64,000 nucleotides of DNA from Pseudomonas sp. R76 (GTDB taxonomy: Bacteria; Pseudomonadota; Gammaproteobacteria; Pseudomonadales; Pseudomonadaceae), in assembly GCF_009834565.1 (NCBI RefSeq), contig NZ_CP019428.1:2108001-2172000 (forward strand). The letters are read 5' to 3'. Made by a program: the position numbers and the translations under genes. Under the pieces are notes generated by a model. That model saw only the letters and a program-made list of their open reading frames with translations. It searched no databases and was not told the origin of the DNA. Shown here piece by piece: positions 55,099 through 62,727 of the stretch. Numbering within the stretch: the first letter of the stretch is position 1; every line of letters starts with the position of its first letter.

Positions 55099-56772
55099 AT
55101 GACCCAGGAAACCGGCGGCTTCGCCGCTTTTAATCTTAACCCGAACATTCTTGCTGCCGTCATCGCGACTGGCTACGAAGAACCTTCGGCTATTCAGCAG
55201 CAATCGATCCCGATCATCATGGCCGGCCAGGACATGATTGGCCAGGCACAAACCGGTACCGGTAAAACCGCCGCGTTCGCCCTGCCTATCCTGCACTGCA
55301 TCGATCCTGCCAAGCGCGAGCCGCAAGCCCTGATCCTGGCGCCAACCCGTGAGTTGGCGCTGCAAGTAGCAACCGCTTTTGAAACCTACGCCAAGCAAAT
55401 GCCAGGCGTAACCGTTGTGGCCGTTTACGGCGGCGCGCCTATGGGCCCACAACTGAAAGCAATCCGTAACGGCGCACAAATTGTTGTCGCCACTCCGGGC
55501 CGTCTGTGCGACCACCTGCGTCGTGACGAGAAAGTCCTGTCGACCGTGAACCACCTGGTTCTGGACGAAGCTGACGAAATGTTGAAGCTGGGCTTCATGG
55601 ATGACCTGGAAGTCATCTTCAAGGCGCTGCCACCGACCCGTCAGACCGTACTGTTCTCGGCCACCCTGCCACAGTCGATCCGTGCCATTGCCGAACGCCA
55701 CCTGCGCGATCCGCAACACGTGAAGATCCAGACCAAGACTCAGACCGTTACCGCGATCAAACAGGCTCACCTGTTGGTTCACGCTGACCAGAAGACCTCG
55801 GCTGTATTGAGCCTGCTGGAAGTCGAAGACTTCGACGCCCTGATCATGTTCGTACGCACCAAGCAAGCGACTCTGGACCTGGCCAGTGCCCTGGAAGCCA
55901 AAGGCTACAAAGCCGCTGCGCTGAACGGTGACATCGCCCAGAACCAACGTGAGCGCGTGATCGACTCCCTCAAGGATGGCCGTCTGGACATCGTTGTGGC
56001 GACCGACGTTGCTGCTCGTGGCCTCGACGTTCCACGTATCACCCACGTGTTCAACGTTGACATGCCTTACGATCCAGAGTCCTACGTTCACCGTATCGGC
56101 CGTACCGGCCGTGCTGGTCGCGAAGGTCGTGCACTGCTGCTGGTGACTCCACGTGAGCGCCGCATGCTGCAAGTGATCGAGCGTGTAACCGGTCAGAAAG
56201 TCGCCGAAGTCCGCCTGCCGGATGCCCAGGCCGTTCTCGATGCCCGCATCAAGAAACTGACCAACAGCTTGTCGCCGCTGGTGGCTGACGCTGAATCGAC
56301 CCACGGCGACCTGCTGGACCGCCTGACCGCCGATATCGGTTGCACCCCGCGTGCCCTGGCTGCAGCCCTGCTGCGCAAAGCTACCAACGGTCAGGCCCTG
56401 ACCCTGGCAGCCATCGAGAAAGAGCGCCCACTGGTGCCGAACAACGCGCCACGCGGTGATCGTCCAGAGCGTACTGGCGACCGTCCAGACCGTGGTGATC
56501 GTGAGCGTCGTGCTCCGGTTCCATTGGCCGAAGGCCGTGCTCGCTGCCGTACCGCGCTGGGCGCGCGTGATGGCATCGCTGCCAAGAACCTGCTGGGCGC
56601 TATCCTCAACGAGGGTGGCCTGGCACGTGAAGCCATCGGTCGCATCCAGGTCCGTGACAGCTTCTCCCTGGTGGAGCTGCCGGAAGACGGTCTGGAAAAA
56701 CTGCTGGCCAAGCTGAAAGACACACGCGTTGCCGGTAAGCAGCTGAAGCTGCGTCGCTACCGCGAAGATTGA
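55099..56772 (+). CDS. deaD: DEAD-box RNA helicase (DeaD/CsdA type)
   Basis: This encodes 557 residues. All helicase motifs are present: Q motif GYEEPSAIQQQSIP, I AQTGTGKT, Ia PTRELALQ, II DEAD, III SAT, IV MFVRTK, V TDVAARGLDVP and VI HRIGRTGRAGREG. The C-terminus has a charged segment (RGDRPERTGDRPDRGDRERR) followed by a DbpA-like RNA-binding domain (GAILNEGGLAREAIGRIQVRDSFSLVELPED). It unwinds structured RNA in ribosome assembly and cold growth. I start at MTQETGGFAAF (55099), behind AGAGGCAG. Confidence 0.95.
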   Translation: MTQETGGFAAFNLNPNILAAVIATGYEEPSAIQQQSIPIIMAGQDMIGQAQTGTGKTAAFALPILHCIDPAKREPQALILAPTRELALQVATAFETYAKQMPGVTVVAVYGGAPMGPQLKAIRNGAQIVVATPGRLCDHLRRDEKVLSTVNHLVLDEADEMLKLGFMDDLEVIFKALPPTRQTVLFSATLPQSIRAIAERHLRDPQHVKIQTKTQTVTAIKQAHLLVHADQKTSAVLSLLEVEDFDALIMFVRTKQATLDLASALEAKGYKAAALNGDIAQNQRERVIDSLKDGRLDIVVATDVAARGLDVPRITHVFNVDMPYDPESYVHRIGRTGRAGREGRALLLVTPRERRMLQVIERVTGQKVAEVRLPDAQAVLDARIKKLTNSLSPLVADAESTHGDLLDRLTADIGCTPRALAAALLRKATNGQALTLAAIEKERPLVPNNAPRGDRPERTGDRPDRGDRERRAPVPLAEGRARCRTALGARDGIAAKNLLGAILNEGGLAREAIGRIQVRDSFSLVELPEDGLEKLLAKLKDTRVAGKQLKLRRYRED

Positions 56773-56800
56773 TCCGCCTTTGGGCTGATTGATCGCACAT

Positions 56801-56832
56801 AAAAAATCCCCGACTGGTTCGGGGATTTTTTT
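56801..56832 (+). terminator. Terminator after deaD
   Basis: AAAAAATCCCCGA-ctgg-TTCGGGGATTTTTTT is a strong hairpin with a T tract, 28 bases after the stop. Confidence 0.92.
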
Positions 56833-56872
56833 GCCTGGCATTTGCAGTGCCCAATCAAATGTGGGAGCTGTG

Positions 56873-57640
56873 TCAGCCGAAGCGGTAGATGTCCATGCCC
56901 AGCGCACCCATGGTGAACCCCTGATGCGCCACGCTGAAATCACCCCCCGCGCCCCGCGCAAAATACAGCGGCAACAGGTGCTCATCACTCGGATGACTGC
57001 GCACGGCATGCGGCGCCTGGCGGCGATAGTCATGCAGTGCCGCCTCATCGTTGGCGGCGAGTTTATCCACCACCCAGTCTCGGAAATCCCGCGCCCAAGG
57101 CTCGATGCTTTCAGGCCCGGCCTGCCAGTTCAGTTCCCCCAGGTTATGGGTGATGCTGCCGGAGCCGATCAACAGCACCCCTTGTTCGCGCAGGCTGGCG
57201 AGCGCATGCCCGACGCGGGTCTGCAGGGCAGGGCCCATGCGGCTGGGCAACGACACCTGGACCACGGGAATATCCGCTGCCGGGTACATCAGTGACAGCG
57301 GCACCCAGGTGCCGTGGTCGAAAGGGCGGCGCTCATCGATTCGCGCAGCCAGGCCATCGGCGTTGAGCAGCTCGACAATTTCACTCGCCAATGCCGGGTT
57401 GCCCGGCGCAGGGTATTGCACGGCAAACAGCTCGCGGGGGAAGCCGCCAAAGTCGTGCCAGGTTTCCGGAGCGGCACTGCCGCTGACCAGTAACTCATGG
57501 CTTTCCCAATGCGCCGACACCACCACAATCGCCTTGGGCCGTGGCAGTTCGGCCGCCAGGCGCCGCAACGCCGGGCCGCTGGCGCCGGGTTGCAGGGCGA
57601 GCATGGGCGAACCGTGGGAGATAAACAGGCTGGGGAACAT
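56873..57640 (-). CDS. Class III extradiol ring-cleavage dioxygenase (YgiD/DODA type)
   Basis: This encodes 255 residues. The metal-binding histidines lie in LFISHGSPML, VVVSAHWES and FDHGTWVPLSLMYP, with SITHNLGELNW later, which is the pattern of 4,5-DOPA extradiol dioxygenase YgiD. The true substrate in bacteria is uncertain. I start at 57640 (MFPSLFISHG) as the family does. It is divergent from tpm across a 105-base gap that has a small palindrome. Confidence 0.92.
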   Translation of the reverse strand: MFPSLFISHGSPMLALQPGASGPALRRLAAELPRPKAIVVVSAHWESHELLVSGSAAPETWHDFGGFPRELFAVQYPAPGNPALASEIVELLNADGLAARIDERRPFDHGTWVPLSLMYPAADIPVVQVSLPSRMGPALQTRVGHALASLREQGVLLIGSGSITHNLGELNWQAGPESIEPWARDFRDWVVDKLAANDEAALHDYRRQAPHAVRSHPSDEHLLPLYFARGAGGDFSVAHQGFTMGALGMDIYRFG

Positions 57641-57745
57641 AAGTGGGGTCCTGAGCGTTAACATGGGCCCATCTTCAATCAGATCATTGATCTAAATCTA
57701 ATATAAGTTTTAGCGCCTTTTGATCGAATTTTCAGGGTGATTTTT
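57641..57745. promoter_or_regulatory. Divergent promoter region with palindrome AGATCATTGATCT
   Basis: The 13-base palindrome at 57681-57693 lies in an AT-rich stretch between the dioxygenase and tpm. It could be an operator shared by both genes. No regulator gene is adjacent. Confidence 0.4.
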
Positions 57746-58402
57746 ATGGAGCCTAAGTTTTGGCAAGAGCGCTGGGCCCGCAACCAGATCGGTTTTCATC
57801 TGCCCGAGGTCAACCCCTACCTGCAACGTCACTGGCCGAAACTGGCGCTGGCCGACGGGGCGAAGGTGCTGGTGCCGCTGTGTGGCAAAAGCCTGGACCT
57901 GATGTGGCTGGCAAGTGCCGGGTATCGCGTGCTGGGGGTGGAGCTGTCTGAGCAGGCGGTCGAGGCGTTTTTCAGCGAGCAAGGGCTCGTGCCCAGGGTC
58001 AGCCAGCGGGGCGTGTTCAAGGTGTACCAGGCCGATCAGATCGAACTGTGGTGCGGTGACTTCTTTGCCTTGAGCGCCGACGCGGTTGCCGATTGCGCCG
58101 CGCTCTACGACCGTGCGGCATTGATCGCATTGCCGCCGTTGATGCGGGCGCAGTATGCCGGGCATCTCAATACCGTATTACGCACTGGCTGCCGGGGGTT
58201 GCTGATCACCCTCGACTACGACCAGACGCAGAAGGCCGGCCCGCCCTTTGCGGTAACCGATGAAGAGGTCAGGGTATTGCTCGAATCACACTGGGCTGCG
58301 CAGGTGTTGGAGGAGCAAGACATCCTGGGCGAGAGCTGGAAGTTTGTGCAGGACGGCGTCACGCGCTTGGAGGAGCGTGTTTACCAACTGGCAAAGTATT
58401 GA
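57746..58402 (+). CDS. tpm: Thiopurine S-methyltransferase
   Basis: This encodes 218 residues. The family opens [33 protein letters not shown]-binding blocks are [32 protein letters not shown] and GDFFAL. Bacterial Tpm methylates selenium and tellurium compounds as well as thiopurines, conferring tellurite resistance in Pseudomonas. I start at 57746, after AGGGTGA. It is followed by a REP pair. Confidence 0.95.
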   Translation: MEPKFWQERWARNQIGFHLPEVNPYLQRHWPKLALADGAKVLVPLCGKSLDLMWLASAGYRVLGVELSEQAVEAFFSEQGLVPRVSQRGVFKVYQADQIELWCGDFFALSADAVADCAALYDRAALIALPPLMRAQYAGHLNTVLRTGCRGLLITLDYDQTQKAGPPFAVTDEEVRVLLESHWAAQVLEEQDILGESWKFVQDGVTRLEERVYQLAKY

Positions 58403-58411
58403 CCTTGCTAT

Positions 58412-58508
58412 CGCCATCGCGGGCAAGCCCGGCTCCCACAGGGATTTGATCAGGCTCATAGAGTCCGCGAACGACACGGTCAATGTGGGAGCCGGGCTTG
58501 CCCGCGAT
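58412..58508. repeat. REP pair downstream of tpm
   Basis: ATCGCGGGCAAGCCCGGCTC and its complement GAGCCGGGCTTGCCCGCGAT flank about 50 bases. The pair lies between the convergent tpm and htpX genes. Confidence 0.9.
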
Positions 58509-58526
58509 GACGATTCAGGCGCCCAC

Positions 58527-58554
58527 AAAAAAGGGGCGATCAAATCGCCCCTTC
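58527..58554 (-). terminator. Terminator of htpX
   Basis: On the minus strand AAGGGGCGATTTGATCGCCCC is followed by six T residues, 20 bases after the htpX stop. The hairpin could also serve the plus strand weakly. Confidence 0.88.
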
Positions 58555-58573
58555 TCGTGTTACTGCCTGGCTA

Positions 58574-59461
58574 TCAGCCCCGACGACGCAGTGCGTCAAT
58601 CCGCTCTTCCAGCGGCGGGTGGCTCATGAACATGCGTGCAAAGCCTTGCTTGATGCCACCGTTGATACCAAACGCCGTCAGGCTGTCCGGCATGTGCACC
58701 GGCAGGCCTTGTTCGGAGCGCAGGTGTTGCAGCGCTGCAATCATCGCCCCGGTACCGGCCAGGCGGGCACCGGCTTCGTCTGCGCGGAACTCGCGTTTGC
58801 GCGAGAACCACATGGTGATTGCGCTGGCCAGGAAGCCCAGTACCACTTCGGCGAAGATGGTCGCCACGAAGTAGGCAATGCCGCGGCCGCCTTCGTTCTT
58901 GAAGATCACCTTGTCGACAAAGTTGCCGATGATCCGCGCAAAGAACATCACGAAGGTGTTCACCACGCCTTGTACCAGCGCCAGGGTGACCATGTCGCCG
59001 TTGGCCACGTGGCCGATCTCGTGGGCCAGTACCGCCTTCACTTCGTCGTAGGAGAAGCGTTCCAGCATGCCCTGGCTGACCGCGACGAGCGCGTCGTTCT
59101 TGTTCCAGCCGGTGGCAAAGGCGTTGGCTTCATAGGCCGGGAAGATCCCGACCTCAGGCATCTTGATGCCGGCCTCGCGGGACAGTTGCTCAACGGTTTG
59201 CAGCAACCATTGTTCATGCCGGGTGCGGGGCTGGGTGATGACCTGGGTGCTGGTGCTCATTTTCGCCATCCACTTGGAGATGAATAGCGAGAAGATCGAA
59301 CCGGCAAAACCAAAGACTGCACAGAAAACCAGCAGCTGATTGAGGTTCAGATCAACCCCGTTGGCCGCCATGAACCCGTTGAAGCCGAAAAGGCTCAGGG
59401 TAATGCTGGCAATCAGCACGACCGCCAGGTTAGTGGCCAAGAACAGCAGGATGCGCATCAT
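58574..59461 (-). CDS. htpX: Membrane zinc metalloprotease HtpX
   Basis: This encodes 295 residues. Two N-terminal membrane helices (about 5-28 and 40-62), the zinc motif HEIGH (147-151) in [14 protein letters not shown], two more hydrophobic stretches (about 160-215), and the third zinc ligand in [12 protein letters not shown]. It degrades misfolded membrane proteins as a heat-shock protease. Two ATGs in tandem start the gene after GAGGAG. Confidence 0.97.
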   Translation of the reverse strand: MMRILLFLATNLAVVLIASITLSLFGFNGFMAANGVDLNLNQLLVFCAVFGFAGSIFSLFISKWMAKMSTSTQVITQPRTRHEQWLLQTVEQLSREAGIKMPEVGIFPAYEANAFATGWNKNDALVAVSQGMLERFSYDEVKAVLAHEIGHVANGDMVTLALVQGVVNTFVMFFARIIGNFVDKVIFKNEGGRGIAYFVATIFAEVVLGFLASAITMWFSRKREFRADEAGARLAGTGAMIAALQHLRSEQGLPVHMPDSLTAFGINGGIKQGFARMFMSHPPLEERIDALRRRG

Positions 59462-59764
59462 GGTTGTAGAGTTCTCCTCATGCTTAATATGTCGCGTACT
59501 GCGGGGTATATAAGGTGCGGCCAGGGGTGATTCAACCGAGCGACTATTTCAAACTGTGTCCTACAGCGCGAATGTAGAGCCTTGAAAGGATTTTCCGACC
59601 GGTAAAGCCAGCTGCGAACGCTGCAGTCACGCCTCTGTCTCCCGTAATTGCGGGGGTTGACCGGTCCGTGGCGTACAGCGGCAAGGGAAGAGGAGCGTTG
59701 CGCAAAGAAGTGTTGCCAGATACTCGCTGTACGACCGATTGTCGGTCGTACAGCGTCATTTGCA
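59462..59764. other. Intergenic region with a perfect 12-base-pair hairpin, no gene seen
   Basis: The right end holds GCTGTACGACCG (59726-59737) and CGGTCGTACAGC (59743-59754) around a 5-base loop, directly after the alaA stop; no T run follows on either strand, so it is not a typical terminator. The left half should carry the htpX promoter on the minus strand. No supported reading frame. Confidence 0.6.
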
Positions 59765-60976
59765 CTACTGGCGATAGGACTTGAGGAAGTTGCCGATGCG
59801 ACCAATGGCCATGTCCAGGTCATCCACCCGCGGCAACGTCACCACGCGGAAGTGATCCGGCCACGGCCAGTTGAACGCCGTTCCTTGCACCACCAGCAGT
59901 TTTTCCGACAGCAGCAGGTCGAGCACGAACTTCTCGTCGTTGAAGATCGGGCAGACTTTCGGGTCGATCCGCGGGAAGGCGTACAACGCGCCCATGGGTT
60001 TTACGCAACTGACGCCCGGGATCGCGTTGAGCAGTTCCCAGGTGCGGTTGCGTTGTTCCAGCAGGCGGCCCTGGGGCAATACCAGGTCGTTGATGCTCTG
60101 ATAGCCGCCGAGTGCGGTCTGGATCGCGTGCTGGCTCGGCACGTTGGCGCACAGGCGCATATTGGCCAGCATGTCGATGCCTTCGATGTAGCTCTGGGCG
60201 TTGTGCTTGGGGCCCGAAATGGCGATCCAGCCGGAGCGGAAACCCGCCACGCGGTAGGACTTGGACAGGCCGTTGAACGTCAGGCACAGCAGGTCTGGCG
60301 CCAGGGACGCGGTGCACACGTGCACGGCGTCATCGTAGAGGATCTTGTCGTAGATCTCGTCGGAGAACACCACCAGGTTGTGCTGGCGTGCCAGTTCCAG
60401 CATGCCCAGCAGGACTTCCTTGGAGTACACCGCGCCGGTCGGGTTGTTCGGATTGATGATCACCAGAGCCTTGGTGTTCGGGGTGATCTTGGCCTTGATG
60501 TCGGCCAGGTCCGGGAACCAGTCGGCACCTTCGTCGCACAGGTAGTGCACCGGGTGGCCACCGGCCAGGGTCACGGCGGCGGTCCACAGCGGGTAGTCAG
60601 GCGCCGGCACCAGCACTTCGTCGCCATTGTTGAGCAAGGCCTGCATGGACATCACGATCAGCTCGGACACGCCATTGCCCAGGTAGATGTCTTCGATGCC
60701 GACACCTTCCACCTGCTTCTGCTGGTAGTACTGCATCACGGCCTTGCGCGCGCTGAACAGGCCTTTGGAATCGCTGTAGCCCTGGGCGGTCGGCAGGTTG
60801 CGGATCACGTCCTGGAGGATTTCGTCCGGCGCTTCGAAACCAAAGGGCGCCGGGTTGCCAATGTTCAGCTTGAGGATGCGATGGCCTTCCTCTTCCAGGC
60901 GTTTGGCGTGCTTGAGCACTGGCCCGCGAATGTCGTAGCAGACGTTGGCGAGCTTGTTCGATTTGCTGACCTGCAT
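59765..60976 (-). CDS. alaA: Alanine-synthesising aminotransferase AlaA
   Basis: This encodes 403 residues (E. coli 405). It is a class I pyridoxal-phosphate enzyme that makes alanine from pyruvate and glutamate. Conserved blocks are LKLNIGNPAPFGFEAPDEI, GYSDSKGLFSARKAV, NGVSELIVMSMQAL, PDYPLW, NPNNPTGAVYS, SDEIYDKILYDD and the PLP-lysine region FNGLSKSYRVAGFRSGW. I start at 60976 (MQVSKSNKLANVCYDIRGPV). It is divergent from msrB. Confidence 0.95.
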   Translation of the reverse strand: MQVSKSNKLANVCYDIRGPVLKHAKRLEEEGHRILKLNIGNPAPFGFEAPDEILQDVIRNLPTAQGYSDSKGLFSARKAVMQYYQQKQVEGVGIEDIYLGNGVSELIVMSMQALLNNGDEVLVPAPDYPLWTAAVTLAGGHPVHYLCDEGADWFPDLADIKAKITPNTKALVIINPNNPTGAVYSKEVLLGMLELARQHNLVVFSDEIYDKILYDDAVHVCTASLAPDLLCLTFNGLSKSYRVAGFRSGWIAISGPKHNAQSYIEGIDMLANMRLCANVPSQHAIQTALGGYQSINDLVLPQGRLLEQRNRTWELLNAIPGVSCVKPMGALYAFPRIDPKVCPIFNDEKFVLDLLLSEKLLVVQGTAFNWPWPDHFRVVTLPRVDDLDMAIGRIGNFLKSYRQ

Positions 60977-61178
60977 GGCGATGTGATCCTGAAAATGAAC
61001 GATCCAGACGGCGTGGACACTACCGTACTGCGAATCCTGCGAGGCCTGCACCCATAAATACGTTTGAATGCCGATAGCGCGGGTGCCAGACTGGCGTTTT
61101 GAAGAGGCGCAATCATACGTGCCGCCTGATCCATGGAAAAGACACAGATCAGGCTTTTTCAGTTGCCGAGGTGTACCG

Positions 61179-61571
61179 ATGGAAAAGTTGCAGAAAACCG
61201 TTGATGAATGGAAGGCCATGCTCGACCCGGAGCAGTACCAGGTTTGTCGTCTCAAGGGCACCGAGCGGCCTTTCAGCGGCAAGTACAACGAAACCAAGAC
61301 CGACGGCGTATATCACTGCATCTGCTGCAATGAACCGCTGTTTGATTCCACCACCAAGTTCGATTCCGGCTGCGGCTGGCCGAGCTTCTACGCGCCGATT
61401 GCCGACAGCGCGATGATCGAGATCCGCGACGTCAGCCACGGCATGATCCGTACCGAAGTCACCTGCGCCAAATGCGATGCGCACCTGGGCCACGTGTTCC
61501 CGGACGGCCCGCCGCCGACCGGCCTGCGTTACTGCATCAACTCGGTATGCCTGGACCTCGTCCCCCGCTAA
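61179..61571 (+). CDS. msrB: Peptide methionine-R-sulfoxide reductase MsrB
   Basis: This encodes 130 residues. Zinc is bound by the CICC and CAKC pairs; the catalytic cysteine is in [11 protein letters not shown], and the [17 protein letters not shown] and GHVFPDGP segments complete the active site. It repairs R-methionine sulfoxide in proteins. The start at 61179 gives the usual N-terminus [11 protein letters not shown]. It is followed by the peroxidase gene, fitting an oxidative-stress cluster. Confidence 0.96.
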   Translation: MEKLQKTVDEWKAMLDPEQYQVCRLKGTERPFSGKYNETKTDGVYHCICCNEPLFDSTTKFDSGCGWPSFYAPIADSAMIEIRDVSHGMIRTEVTCAKCDAHLGHVFPDGPPPTGLRYCINSVCLDLVPR

Positions 61572-61585
61572 AACCTCTGATCGCT

Positions 61586-61635
61586 GATCGTTCCCACGCT
61601 CTGCGTGGGAATGCAGCCCTTGACGCTCCGCGTCA
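61586..61635. repeat. Second-family intergenic repeat between msrB and gpo
   Basis: GTTCCCACGCTCTGCGTGGGA followed by GACGCTCCGCGTC is the same two-palindrome element as at 6632-6683. Confidence 0.85.
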
Positions 61636-61683
61636 GCTTCAAAGCAGCCCCACAGTTAAATCGAGTACGCATCATCAATGCGG

Positions 61684-61706
61684 TCAATTAAATTGCACAC
61701 AATTGA
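61684..61706 (+). promoter_or_regulatory. TCAATT...AATTGA dyad upstream of gpo (candidate OspR operator)
   Basis: TCAATT (61684-61689) and AATTGA (61701-61706) are inverted around an 11-base centre that itself contains ATTG-caca-CAAT. It lies in the AT-rich gap 48 bases before gpo. In P. aeruginosa OspR controls its own operon with gpx; binding here is inferred from position. Confidence 0.55.
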
Positions 61707-61753
61707 ATCGTCTACTATCTTTCAGCGTCTTTCATCTTAATCGAGGCACTGCC

Positions 61754-62239
61754 ATGAGCAATAACCTGCTGAGCATCCCGTGCACCACCATCAAAGGTGA
61801 GCAAAAGACCTTGGCCGATTTTGCCGGCAAGGCCATTTTGGTGGTCAACACCGCCAGCAAATGCGGCTTCACCCCGCAGTACAAAGGCCTCGAACAGCTC
61901 TGGCAGCAGTACAAAGACCAAGGATTGGTGGTGCTGGGGTTCCCCTGCAACCAATTCGGTAAACAGGAGCCGGGCAACGAAACGGCGATTTCCGAATTCT
62001 GCGAATTGAATTTCGGCGTCAGCTTCCCGCTGTTCAAGAAGATCGACGTCAACGGCAGCGAGGCTCACCCGCTGTTCGTGCAGCTTAAAAAGCAAGCGCC
62101 TGGGTTGCTGGGTTCCAAGGGCATCAAGTGGAATTTCACCAAGTTCCTGATTGGTCGTGACGGTAAGGTGGTCAAGCGTTTTGGCCCAACCACCAAGCCC
62201 CAGAACTTGACCCAAGAGATCGAAGCCCTGCTCAAATGA
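61754..62239 (+). CDS. gpo: Glutathione peroxidase family thiol peroxidase
   Basis: This encodes 161 residues. The peroxidatic cysteine lies in NTASKCGFTPQYKGLEQLW; the Gln and Trp/Asn partners are in LGFPCNQFGKQEPG and KWNFTKFLI. Cysteine replaces the selenocysteine of animal enzymes and a second cysteine (PCNQF) may resolve the intermediate, so thioredoxin may be the reductant. It overlaps ospR by four bases (ATGA), forming an operon. Confidence 0.95.
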   Translation: MSNNLLSIPCTTIKGEQKTLADFAGKAILVVNTASKCGFTPQYKGLEQLWQQYKDQGLVVLGFPCNQFGKQEPGNETAISEFCELNFGVSFPLFKKIDVNGSEAHPLFVQLKKQAPGLLGSKGIKWNFTKFLIGRDGKVVKRFGPTTKPQNLTQEIEALLK

Positions 62240-62727
62240 TCGACGCAACCACCGTGTCCCTGGCCCTGGACGACCAGCTGTGTTTCAAGCTCTACGCCGC
62301 CTCCCGCGCGGTGACGCGTGCCTACAAGCCAATGCTCGACCAGTTGGGCCTGACCTACCCGCAATACGTGGTCATGCTGGTGCTGTGGGAGTGGCACGCG
62401 GCAGCTGCGCCGCAGCCCACGGTCAAGGCATTGGGGCAGCGGTTGATGCTCGATTCCGGCACGTTGACGCCGCTGCTCAAGCGTCTTGAGCAGCTCGCCC
62501 TGGTTCGGCGCCAGCGCAGTGCGCGGGATGAGCGGGAGGTGCACTTGAGCCTGACCCCGGCCGGTGTGCATTTACGCGACCAGACCCACGGCCTGAAAAC
62601 CCGGCTGTTGTGTGACAGCGGCATCGACCTGAATCAGGCCGACGCCTTGCGCCACGGCCTGGACCAGTTGCTGGCGCAGATCAAAGACTTGTCGTCTGTG
62701 GCACCCACAGGTCCAGCAGCGCCTTGA
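62236..62727 (+). CDS. ospR: MarR-family oxidative stress regulator OspR
   Basis: This encodes 163 residues. The sensing motif LDDQLCFKLYAASRAVTRAYKPMLDQLGLTYPQYVVMLVLWEW has the single reactive Cys16 and matches OhrR at 46616 closely. The winged helix (LDSGTLTPLLKRLEQLALVRRQRSARDER) follows. It overlaps gpo (ATGA) and its 3' end overlaps the convergent sagS gene by 47 bases. OspR of P. aeruginosa represses gpx and affects pigment and virulence genes. Confidence 0.92.
   Translation: MIDATTVSLALDDQLCFKLYAASRAVTRAYKPMLDQLGLTYPQYVVMLVLWEWHAAAAPQPTVKALGQRLMLDSGTLTPLLKRLEQLALVRRQRSARDEREVHLSLTPAGVHLRDQTHGLKTRLLCDSGIDLNQADALRHGLDQLLAQIKDLSSVAPTGPAAP

Noticed and set aside
54859-57048. 729-codon minus-strand frame over the helicase gene
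   Set aside because: It spans a whole conserved gene, a terminator and a promoter; composition is that of a shadow frame.
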